Assembly: GCA_019115345.1 (NCBI GenBank)
Contig: DXDV01000278.1
Span: forward strand, 1-9,274
Origin: Candidatus Intestinimonas stercorigallinarum
GTDB lineage: Bacteria; Bacillota; Clostridia; Oscillospirales; Oscillospiraceae
Reading direction: 5' to 3'
DNA: 9,274 nucleotides
Part shown: one piece after another, positions 1 to 4,329 of the stretch
Position numbering within the stretch: the stretch's first letter is position 1
How the letters are laid out: every line of letters starts with the position of its first letter
Notes under the pieces: generated by a model
Told to the model about the DNA's origin: nothing
Seen by the model: only the letters and a program-made list of their open reading frames with translations
The model's database searches: none
Position numbers and translations under genes: made by a program

Positions 1-716
1 GTGGTGGTCCAGATGACGAAGAAGACCTTGGAGAGGTCGGCGTACCGGCCCAGCTTGCCCTTGTCGTCCTTCACCGGGAATTTCACGAAGATGGTGGTGC
101 AGGGGTCGTCGGCGTACTCGATCTCGGCCTCGGCCAGGGCGGTCTGGTCGTGGGGGCACCAGTAGACCGGCTTCATGCCCTTGTAGATGAGGCCCTTCTC
201 GGCCATCTTGCCGAAAACCTCGATCTGCTTGGCTTCGAACTCGGGGAGCAGGGTGATATAGGGGCCGTCCCACTCGCCCAGGACCCCCAGCCGCTGGAAC
301 TGCTCGGTCATCTTTGCGATGTAGCTCTCGGCGTACTCCCGGCACTTGGTGCGGAACTGGGCGGTGGTCATCTCCTCCCGCTTCACGCTCTTGTCCTTGA
401 GGACGGCCGACTCGATGGGCAGGCCGTGGGTGTCCCAGCCGGGGACGTAGGGGGCACAGAAGCCCGTCATGTTCTTCTCTTTGACGATGATGTCCTTGAG
501 GATCTTGTTGAGGGCGGTGCCGATGTGGATGTTGCCGTTGGCGTAGGGAGGGCCGTCGTGGAGGACGTAGGTGGGCTTGCCCTCGTTGCGGGCGATCATC
601 TTGTTGTAGAGATCGTGGTCGTACATCTCCTGGAGCATGCCGGGCTCCCGCTTGGGCAGCCCCGCCCGCATGGGGAAGTCGGTCTGGGGCAGATGGACGG
701 TCTGGTTGTAATCCAT
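1..716 (-). CDS. ileS: Isoleucyl-tRNA synthetase, N-terminal part (cut by window edge)
   Basis: Class I aminoacyl-tRNA synthetase that charges tRNA-Ile with isoleucine in the cytoplasm. The visible 238 codons cover the N-terminus and the start of the Rossmann catalytic fold. They contain the IleS-type segment PPYANGNIHIG (about residues 56-66, the HIGH signature region, read here as HIGT), followed by LNKILKD and GWDTHGLPIE (93-102). Later the WDGPYITL and PVYWCPHD segments lead into the editing-domain region. The ATG at 716 has a clear AAAGGAG ribosome binding site 9 nt upstream (726-732). The C-terminus lies beyond the left edge. No promoter is obvious directly upstream. The isoleucine T-box at 1550-1805 is on the same strand and is the expected regulator, but it is separated from ileS by an XRE gene and repeats. 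The IleS assignment over ValS or LeuS rests on the sequence around the HIGH motif and the GWDTHGLPIE block. Confidence 0.96.
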   Translation of the reverse strand, partial: MDYNQTVHLPQTDFPMRAGLPKREPGMLQEMYDHDLYNKMIARNEGKPTYVLHDGPPYANGNIHIGTALNKILKDIIVKEKNMTGFCAPYVPGWDTHGLPIESAVLKDKSVKREEMTTAQFRTKCREYAESYIAKMTEQFQRLGVLGEWDGPYITLLPEFEAKQIEVFGKMAEKGLIYKGMKPVYWCPHDQTALAEAEIEYADDPCTTIFVKFPVKDDKGKLGRYADLSKVFFVIWTT

Positions 717-807
717 GGGTGTGGTCTCCTTTATATCAATTGTTTTGGATCTTTTGGGGAAAAGGGGGGCGGCGCGCCCCACGAAGAAAGAGGACATCCC
801 CTCGACC

Positions 808-907
808 GTCATTCTGAGGCCGCAGGCCGAAGGATCCGTATGCCCGTCCTTGTACGTTACAGGCAGGGGGACGGGGGATGCGGATCCTTCGCTGCGCTCA
901 GAATGAC
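808..907. repeat. Inverted-repeat intergenic element, copy 1 (100 bp)
   Basis: The ends are a perfect 11-bp inverted repeat: GTCATTCTGAG at 808-818 and CTCAGAATGAC at 897-907. Inside is a second inverted pair, CGAAGGATCCG at 828-838 and CGGATCCTTCG at 881-891. The left arm also carries a GGCC-GCA-GGCC mini-hairpin. The first 25 bp are identical to the left end of copy 2 at 3679. It has no coding capacity and lies between ileS and the XRE gene. The arrangement resembles a MITE-like or REP-like element. No target-site duplication is visible. Confidence 0.8.
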
Positions 908-975
908 AGAACGGGGCGTGGTTTGGCGCGCCGGGTCGTCGCGCCCCACAAAATCAAGCGGCGCCGTATCGGTAC

Positions 976-1001
976 GGCGGGCGGCCAAAGGCCGCCCCTA
1001 C
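976..1001. repeat. REP-like hairpin repeat, copy 1
   Basis: This is a 26-bp GC-rich hairpin with a perfect 8-bp stem, GGGCGGCC-AAA-GGCCGCCC (979-997), followed by CTAC. The same unit occurs at 3608-3633, 4195-4220 and 4242-4267, in either orientation and with a variable 3-nt loop. Read on the minus strand it begins GTAGGGGCGGCC. Its first bases contain the TAG stop codon of the XRE gene (998-1000). Confidence 0.8.
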
Positions 1002-1207
1002 GCTCGCTGGTCGGTGCGGCCCAGGAGATAATCCACGCTGACCCCGTAGGTGTCGGCCATGGTCCCCAACACAGAAGCGGTGGGTTCCCGCTTGCCCAGC
1101 TCATAGCGGCAGTAGGCGCTCATGGAGAGACCCAGCGCCGCCGCCGCTTCCTCCTGCTTCCACCGCCGTTCCTGGCGAAGCTCCTTCATTCTCTGCGGCA
1201 AATCCAT
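998..1207 (-). CDS. XRE-family helix-turn-helix regulator, 69 aa
   Basis: Small DNA-binding protein made almost entirely of one HTH_3/XRE (Cro/CI-like) domain. Residues 1-62 run MDLPQRMKEL, QEEAAAALGLSMSAYCRYELGKREPT (helices 2-3 with the recognition helix), then the conserved tail SVLGTMADTYGVSVDYLLGRTD. Longer in-frame upstream sequence exists. The ATG at 1207 was chosen because it has an AAGGAG site 6 nt upstream (1214-1219) and gives the usual start of this family. The promoter region 1218-1272 carries duplicated operator-like palindromes and faces the promoter of the plus-strand 88-aa gene, so repression of both is likely (inferred). The TAG stop lies in a REP-like repeat, so the C-terminus may have been set by that insertion. 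The gene also lies in the path of transcripts that read through the upstream isoleucine T-box. Confidence 0.88.
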   Translation of the reverse strand: MDLPQRMKELRQERRWKQEEAAAALGLSMSAYCRYELGKREPTASVLGTMADTYGVSVDYLLGRTDQRA

Positions 1208-1217
1208 AAGAAACTCC

Positions 1218-1246
1218 TTGACAAGTCCAAACGGACCAATTATACT
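1218..1246 (+). promoter_or_regulatory. Sigma-A-type promoter of the 88-aa gene
   Basis: A consensus -35 TTGACA (1218-1223), a 17-bp spacer and a -10 TATACT (1241-1246) read rightward to the ATG at 1291. The predicted start of transcription is near 1253. The spacer contains one of the two GTCC-N4-GGAC palindromes, so a bound repressor would block RNA polymerase. The -35 overlaps the ribosome binding site of the opposing XRE gene. Confidence 0.75.
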
Positions 1247-1272
1247 GTAATTAGTCCGTTCGGACCAATTAT
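1224..1272. promoter_or_regulatory. Duplicated XRE-type operator
   Basis: Two 20-bp units, AGTCC-NNN-CGGACCAATTAT, lie at 1224-1243 and 1253-1272, exactly 29 bp apart (about three helical turns), differing only in the three variable bases. Each contains the palindrome GTCC-N4-GGAC (1225-1236 and 1254-1265). Between them AATTA and TAATT form a further imperfect dyad. This is the layout expected for cooperative binding of a small Cro/CI-like dimer. The XRE protein encoded next to it is the natural candidate (inference). Confidence 0.65.
1239..1267 (-). promoter_or_regulatory. Probable promoter of the XRE gene
   Basis: A perfect TATAAT on the minus strand at 1239-1244 overlaps the -10 of the opposing promoter. 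The -35 is weak (TGGTCC at 1262-1267 with a 17-bp spacer, or TTGGTC with 18 bp) and lies within the second operator unit. The weak -35 and operator overlap suit an autoregulated repressor gene. Confidence 0.5.
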
Positions 1273-1290
1273 GGCAAGGGGGAACATTCG

Positions 1291-1557
1291 ATGCGAGGGA
1301 TTTGGGACGTACTGTACCGTTATGCCCAAAAACGGGCCATGGGAGCGTGCTTTCAGAATCCACATTATACGGAAAACCGCACGTACAGTCAGGTCCACCT
1401 GACATGGCTGCGGGAGCACCTAGACCCGGAGGCCCTGACCCACTTCAACGATGCGTGGAAGATGGCGCGTACAGCAGCCATCATACAACAAGAGCAGTTG
1501 TTTCGCACCGCGTTGGAGACCGGCCTTTCGTTGGGTTTCGCAGGGTGCGGAAAATAA
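1291..1557 (+). CDS. Hypothetical 88-aa protein, only plus-strand gene
   Basis: Small soluble, largely helical protein with no signal peptide or membrane segment. The ATG at 1291 has an AAGGGGG site 8 nt upstream (1276-1282) and a consensus sigma-A promoter, which is good evidence that it is a real gene. The C-terminal half (LDPEALTHFNDAW... then QLFRTALETGLSLGF) recalls the pattern of small clostridial DUF6809-type proteins, where a Leu-Asp-Pro/Glu-Glu turn precedes a helix ending in a G-x-x-L/x-G motif. This likeness is from memory and needs a profile search. It is transcribed divergently from the XRE gene and shares its operator, so the two probably form one regulatory unit. Its TAA stop abuts the terminator hairpin of the opposing T-box. 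The function is unknown. Confidence 0.7.
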   Translation: MRGIWDVLYRYAQKRAMGACFQNPHYTENRTYSQVHLTWLREHLDPEALTHFNDAWKMARTAAIIQQEQLFRTALETGLSLGFAGCGK

Positions 1558-1805
1558 CAAACGCGCCTTTGTCTCTTCAAGAGACAAAGGCGCGTTGACC
1601 TCTGCGGTACCACTCTCGTTGCCCGGGCAGGCCGGACCACTCTGCGGCCGATAACGGGGCCAGCCGTCCCCGCCTACTGTGATTTCAGCGGGCCGCTCCA
1701 AGGTGATCCTCCCGTCCCCTCGTCCTCCGCCTCGCACCAATACGGCGGCTCTCTGTGCGGCGATGGGGGCGGTACCTGTCCTTTTCCGCGCGTTTTCCAT
1801 ATGTG
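1550..1805 (-). ncRNA. T-box riboswitch, isoleucine type
   Basis: Read on the minus strand, this leader has the main T-box parts in order. The Stem I distal part contains AGAGAG and a CCGCC-loop-GGCGG hairpin (1727-1748) whose loop carries TTGGTGCGA. A specifier region reads GGATCACC with ATC (Ile) at 1705-1707, followed by the usual TTGGAGC. A linker contains AGTAGGCGGGGACGG. The T-box motif GAGAGTGGTACCGCAGAG lies at 1600-1617, and a terminator closes the leader. In TGGTACC the variable base is T, which pairs with discriminator base A73, as in tRNA-Ile. AGAG of the motif can pair with CTCT in the terminator arm to form the antiterminator. Uncharged tRNA-Ile should allow read-through. The expected target ileS starts about 840 nt downstream, beyond an inserted XRE/88-aa module. 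Confidence 0.9.
1551..1596 (-). terminator. T-box intrinsic terminator
   Basis: A perfect 16-bp stem (1560-1575 pairing with 1581-1596), extendable by one A-T pair, with a tiny loop. On the minus strand it is followed by TTGTTATTTT, a U-rich tract. There is no U-tract on the plus strand, so it is directional for the T-box, although the hairpin also lies 2 bp past the stop of the convergent 88-aa gene. Confidence 0.88.
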
Positions 1806-1811
1806 AACAGT

Positions 1812-1840
1812 ATCTTATCCGTTTCCGGGCCGTTTGTCAA
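1812..1840 (-). promoter_or_regulatory. Sigma-A-type promoter of the T-box leader
   Basis: Consensus -35 TTGACA (1835-1840), 17-bp spacer and -10 TAAGAT (1812-1817) on the minus strand. Predicted transcription start near 1805, directly before T-box Stem I. The -35 lies only 9 bp after the stop codon of the HAD gene, with no strong terminator between them. Confidence 0.85.
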
Positions 1841-1849
1841 GTCCGGGTT

Positions 1850-2671
1850 TCACCCGCCGTAGCGCAGGTCCAGGATGCCCACCACCTGGGCGATGAAGTC
1901 CTCCTCACAGGGGCGCAGCACGGTGGCCCCCCAGTCCTTCACCGCCTGGGCGCAGTTGCCCGGGGCGAAGGGGATGGCCGAGGCGGAGAGCATGGGGATG
2001 TCGTTCTGGTTGTCTCCGGCGCAGTAGACGTTGGCCCGGTCGATGCCCAGCAGCTCCGCCAGCTTGAGGACCATGCCCCCCTTGCTGGCCGTCCTGGCGG
2101 TGCACTCCAGCAGCACGGCGTTGGAGAAGATGGCCTCGTACCGGTCCCCCCAGCGGTCCCGGATGACGGCCTGGGCCTCCAGCAGCACGTCGTGGTCGGC
2201 CTGGATCACCGCCTTGCTCCATGGGGTGGGCATGTCCAGCAGGCTGCATTCCGCCCAGCTGGTCTTGACCCGCTCCACGTGGCGCGCGGTGTGGGCGTTG
2301 GGGTGGTGGATGTAGACGTCGTCCCCGTGGTAGCACTCCACGCCCAGGGCGGGGAACTCCTCGGCCAGCCGGGTGAGGTCGGCCGCCGCCGTCTCCGGCA
2401 GGGGCAGGTCCACCACCGTCCGGCCGGCGGAAAAATCGTAGAGGACCGCCCCGTTGGAGAGGACCACGGGGGCGTTGATGGGCAGGGTGTGGGCGTAGGG
2501 GGCGAAGGTCCGCTTGGCCCGTCCGGTGGCTACGGTGAACACGCCGCCCTCGGCGGTGAAGTGCTCCAGTGCGGCACGGTTGGCCGGAGAGAGCACGCAG
2601 CTCTCCCCCACCAGGGTGTCGTCAAAGTCGCTGGCCAGCAGCACGCCGGTAAACTTGCCCAATCCAATCAC
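1850..2671 (-). CDS. HAD-superfamily (Cof-type, subclass IIB) phosphatase
   Basis: Predicted cytoplasmic Mg-dependent phosphatase of 273 aa, the usual length for Cof-like HAD-IIB enzymes. Motif I is DFDDTL (residues 15-20; nucleophile D15, acid/base D17). VATGR lies at 47-51 and motif II LSN at 71-73, both typical of this subclass. Motif III Lys is K197 in SKGGM, and motif IV is GDNQND (219-224). The long middle part is the IIB cap. The first in-frame start is a GTG at 2671, only 3 bp after the thiT stop. AAGG lies too close to that GTG, so the TTG at codon 4 or the GTG at codon 10 (which gives MLLASDFDDTL, typical for the family) may be the true start. Co-transcription with thiT under a TPP riboswitch suggests a phosphorylated thiamine or HMP compound as substrate. 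E. coli Cof acts on HMP-PP, but the substrate here is inferred. Confidence 0.88.
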   Translation of the reverse strand: MIGLGKFTGVLLASDFDDTLVGESCVLSPANRAALEHFTAEGGVFTVATGRAKRTFAPYAHTLPINAPVVLSNGAVLYDFSAGRTVVDLPLPETAAADLTRLAEEFPALGVECYHGDDVYIHHPNAHTARHVERVKTSWAECSLLDMPTPWSKAVIQADHDVLLEAQAVIRDRWGDRYEAIFSNAVLLECTARTASKGGMVLKLAELLGIDRANVYCAGDNQNDIPMLSASAIPFAPGNCAQAVKDWGATVLRPCEEDFIAQVVGILDLRYGG

Positions 2672-2674
2672 ACC

Positions 2675-3262
2675 TTATCCAATGAGATCGTGCCCGGCGT
2701 AGTACTTCTTCATGGGCACATACAGCAGCGCCGCGATGACCAGGGCCAGCACGGTGTTGGGGAGCATATAGGAGCCGTTGTAGACCAGGGAATAGAGCTC
2801 GGGGTTATCAAAGACCGTCCCCAGCACCTCGGTGGGGGCGGCGATGCGGTAGATGGTGATGCCGCTGATGTAGTGGATGACGAAGCGCCCGGCGCAGCCC
2901 AGCACGGTGCCCGGGAAGATGCCCCAGGCCTTGCCCTTGAAGAGGCCGGACAGGCCCAGAGGGGTGAAGGCCAGCAGGTAGTCCAGCAGCATGGACTGCC
3001 AGCCCCAGGCGTAGGCCCCGTCGAAGATCAGCTGCAAAAGGCCGAACACGAAGCCGGCCAGCAGGCCGTCCTTCAGGCCCCAGCGCAGGCCGAAGAGGAG
3101 GATGGGGAACATGGCGGGGGTGAGGGAGCCGCCGTTGGGCAGCTCCATGAGCTTGATGTAGCTGAGGATCTGGGCCAGGGCTACCATGATGGCCCCCTCG
3201 CAGAGCATGCGGGTGGCGCTGCGGCCCCGGTTTCTGGGTCTGGCGTTGACGGTTCGTTCCAT
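2675..3262 (-). CDS. thiT: ThiT, thiamine-specific S component of an ECF transporter
   Basis: Integral membrane protein of 195 aa that captures thiamine and works with a shared EcfA/A'/T energising module (not in this window). It has about six hydrophobic segments after a basic N-terminus (residues 1-18). Family features are the LPNGGSLTPAMFPILLFGLRWGLKDGLLAG block (41-70), DYLLAFTPLGLSGLF (94-108), RFVIHYISG (126-134) and the C-terminal YNGSYMLPNT (161-170), which corresponds to the ligand-binding end of ThiT. The ATG at 3262 has an AAAGGGAG site 9 nt upstream. The upstream TPP riboswitch independently supports thiamine as the substrate. The HAD phosphatase follows after 3 bp in the same transcript. 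Confidence 0.92.
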   Translation of the reverse strand: MERTVNARPRNRGRSATRMLCEGAIMVALAQILSYIKLMELPNGGSLTPAMFPILLFGLRWGLKDGLLAGFVFGLLQLIFDGAYAWGWQSMLLDYLLAFTPLGLSGLFKGKAWGIFPGTVLGCAGRFVIHYISGITIYRIAAPTEVLGTVFDNPELYSLVYNGSYMLPNTVLALVIAALLYVPMKKYYAGHDLIG

Positions 3263-3280
3263 GGTCGATCTCTCCCTTTG

Positions 3281-3327
3281 AAAAATGTACCGCAGCGCAA
3301 ACCTGTGGTCCTGCGCGATGCGGTACG
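3281..3327 (-). terminator. Intrinsic terminator of the TPP riboswitch
   Basis: On the minus strand, GTACCGCA (3320-3327) pairs with TGCGGTAC (3287-3294) and the inner GCGCA (3313-3317) pairs with TGCGC (3295-3299), with a 2-nt bulge. ATTTTT follows directly. It lies between the aptamer and the thiT ribosome binding site, so it is the expression platform, implying control by premature termination when TPP is bound. Confidence 0.85.
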
Positions 3328-3352
3328 GGAGAAACGACGAACGTCGAATCCT

Positions 3353-3446
3353 CTTCCTACGCCGGCATTACCCGGATCAGGTTCAAGGGACCGGGGGAAG
3401 CTGTATTCCCCTGCATCTCAGCCGGACTTGCGTCCAGCGCCCCTGT
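3353..3446 (-). ncRNA. TPP riboswitch (THI element)
   Basis: On the minus strand the aptamer runs from GGGGCGCTGGACG through the hallmark GGCTGAGA (pyrimidine-sensing arm), a variable arm, then CCCTTGAACCTGATCCGG and GTAATGCCGGCGTAGGA (pyrophosphate-sensing arm and closing helix). These are the conserved blocks of the TPP class. It lies between a sigma-A promoter and thiT and is followed by an intrinsic terminator. High TPP should switch off the thiT-HAD operon. Confidence 0.96.
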
Positions 3447-3471
3447 ATTCGATTTGTTCTGCGGTCGCCCT

Positions 3472-3500
3472 ATTTTATCTCACCGCGGGGAGATTGTCAA
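3472..3500 (-). promoter_or_regulatory. Sigma-A-type promoter of the thiT operon
   Basis: Consensus -35 TTGACA (3495-3500), 17-bp spacer and -10 TAAAAT (3472-3477) on the minus strand. Predicted start near 3465, about 20 nt before the TPP aptamer. Confidence 0.85.
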
Positions 3501-3607
3501 GGAAGGGGGGAGGACTGCCCTTCTTACCTCTTCACTTTTCCCTCTTCCCTCTATTTGTGGGGTATGGCTTCCCAGACATGCCCGCGGTACCGCGCAGCAA
3601 GAGTGGG

Positions 3608-3633
3608 GTAGGGGCGGCCTTCGGTCGCCCGCC
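3608..3633. repeat. REP-like hairpin repeat, copy 2
   Basis: GTAGGGGCGGCC-TTC-GGTCGCCCGCC unit. Same stem as copy 1 with one G-T pair replacing G-C, and loop TTC. It lies 46 bp left of inverted-repeat element copy 2. Confidence 0.75.
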
Positions 3634-3678
3634 CGGCTTGCTTCCGCGTCTGTCTCTGTCATCCTGCTCGCCCCCTTT

Positions 3679-3787
3679 GTCATTCTGAGGCCGCAGGCCG
3701 AAGAATCCGTTTTCTCCGTCCTTTTCCCTAACAGAAAGCAGAGGGTCGAGGGATGCGGATCCTTCGGCCTTACGGCCTCAGGATGAC
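3679..3787. repeat. Inverted-repeat intergenic element, copy 2 (109 bp)
   Basis: Ends GTCATTCTGAG (3679-3689) and CTCAGGATGAC (3777-3787) match with one mismatch. Copy 1 and copy 2 share the first 25 bp, the inner GATGCGGATCCTTCG on the right, and a central CCGTCCTT...ACAG-GCA block. The right arm has GGCC-TTAC-GGCC where copy 1 has GCTGCG. Differences are spread along the whole length, so the copies are old relatives and not a recent duplication. Confidence 0.8.
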
Positions 3788-3936
3788 GAGGAGGGGGCGT
3801 GGTCCCTCTTGTGTGGGGGCGCGGCGTCGTCGGGGCAAAGTCCGCACCGCTCACCCCGGCCTGACGGCCAGGTCTCGCTTCGCTCCCTTGCCCCTCCTCT
3901 CCCCAGAAAAGCGCTGTGCGCTTTCCCGGGGCCCCT

Positions 3937-3992
3937 GATCGCGCGCTAAACCACGTCTCGGCCCATTGCTTTCTGTTACGTAAAAGGACGGG
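3937..3992 (-). repeat. Deleted, inverted remnant of the intergenic element
   Basis: Read on the minus strand, 3992-3967 gives CCGTCCTTTTACGTAACAG followed by AAAGCA, which matches the centre of both full copies. A short gap later it gives CGTGGTTTAGCGCGC, which matches CGTGGTTTGGCGCGC just beyond the right end of copy 1 (about 917-931). The inverted-repeat right arm is missing. This looks like a third copy that lost its right arm. Confidence 0.5.
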
Positions 3993-4194
3993 AGAGATGG
4001 TTTTTGGAATCCAAAGAAAAAGGGGCTTCCTGGCGGGTTAGGTGGTCCCAAATAGGGATCCGGCGGCCCGGCTTTACGCCCCCACCCAGCACCAGCACCG
4101 TCCACAGGAGACTCCGCCGGCGGAACAGGGACAAGTCGTGGTCCTATCCCAACTTTTTTCGCCGCCTGCGTGGGTGGGAATTGCGGCGTGGATT

Positions 4195-4220
4195 GGCGGG
4201 CGGCCGCAGGCCGCCCCTAC
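4195..4220. repeat. REP-like hairpin repeat, copy 3
   Basis: Perfect 8-bp stem GGGCGGCC-GCA-GGCCGCCC (4198-4216), ending CCCCTAC. It has the same orientation as copy 1 and is opposite to its neighbour at 4242, from which it is separated by 21 bp. The two together form a larger palindrome, like the paired REP units of bacterial BIMEs. Confidence 0.8.
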
Positions 4221-4241
4221 CCCATGACCACAGCGTTTTTC

Positions 4242-4267
4242 GTAGGGGCGGCCTGTGGCCGCCCGCC
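4242..4267. repeat. REP-like hairpin repeat, copy 4
   Basis: GTAGGGGCGGCC-TGT-GGCCGCCCGCC with a perfect 8-bp stem (4246-4264). It lies 62 bp past the rluD stop codon. On the minus strand the hairpin is followed by CTACGAAAAAC, with no U-tract, so it is not a classical terminator, though it may stabilise or end the rluD mRNA. Confidence 0.8.
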
Positions 4268-4329
4268 GCGGCAATATGGGATTTTCTTTTCGCGGGGCGC
4301 GGCTTCCCAGACGCGCTCACAAAAGTCCC

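Larger units (their letters stand above)
3501..4329. other. Gene-free repeat-bearing intergenic region (829 bp)
   Basis: I find no supportable gene here on either strand: open frames lack ribosome binding sites and are compositionally low-complexity. The region holds three REP-like hairpins, one complete inverted-repeat element and one deleted remnant of it. It also contains the perfect 12-bp palindrome CGCGGTACCGCG (3583-3594). The stretch 4000-4194 shows no structure I can name. It separates the rluD end from the thiT promoter. Confidence 0.7.

Noticed and set aside
766..780. GGGGCG-GCG-CGCCCC hairpin upstream of ileS, followed on the minus strand by CCTTTTCCCC
   Set aside because: The stem is only 6 bp and the T-run only 4, so a terminator before ileS cannot be supported. 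It may be repeat flank, since a similar GCGCCCCAC stretch recurs near 940.
150..1031. 293-codon plus-strand frame over ileS
   Set aside because: It is antisense to the IleS catalytic domain, then reads through the repeat element and REP hairpin. Low-complexity translation.
3566..3577. 12-mer GGCTTCCCAGAC repeated at 4301-4312
   Set aside because: Both copies are in the repeat-rich gap, but their surroundings do not align and their placement relative to the REP units differs. It may be old repeat debris, but the match is too short to call.
1679..3688. 669-codon open frame on the plus strand opposite the HAD and thiT genes
   Set aside because: It runs antisense to two clear genes and crosses the riboswitch and promoter. 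Its composition is a Gly/Val/Gln/His-rich shadow typical of GC-rich antisense frames.
3454..3786. Possible small ORFs in the gap between rluD and the thiT promoter
   Set aside because: Their translations cross the palindromic elements, lack ribosome binding sites and show no protein-like pattern.
808..4267. CRISPR array
   Set aside because: The repeats are few, irregularly spaced, occur in both orientations and are themselves hairpins. There are no regular spacers or cas genes.
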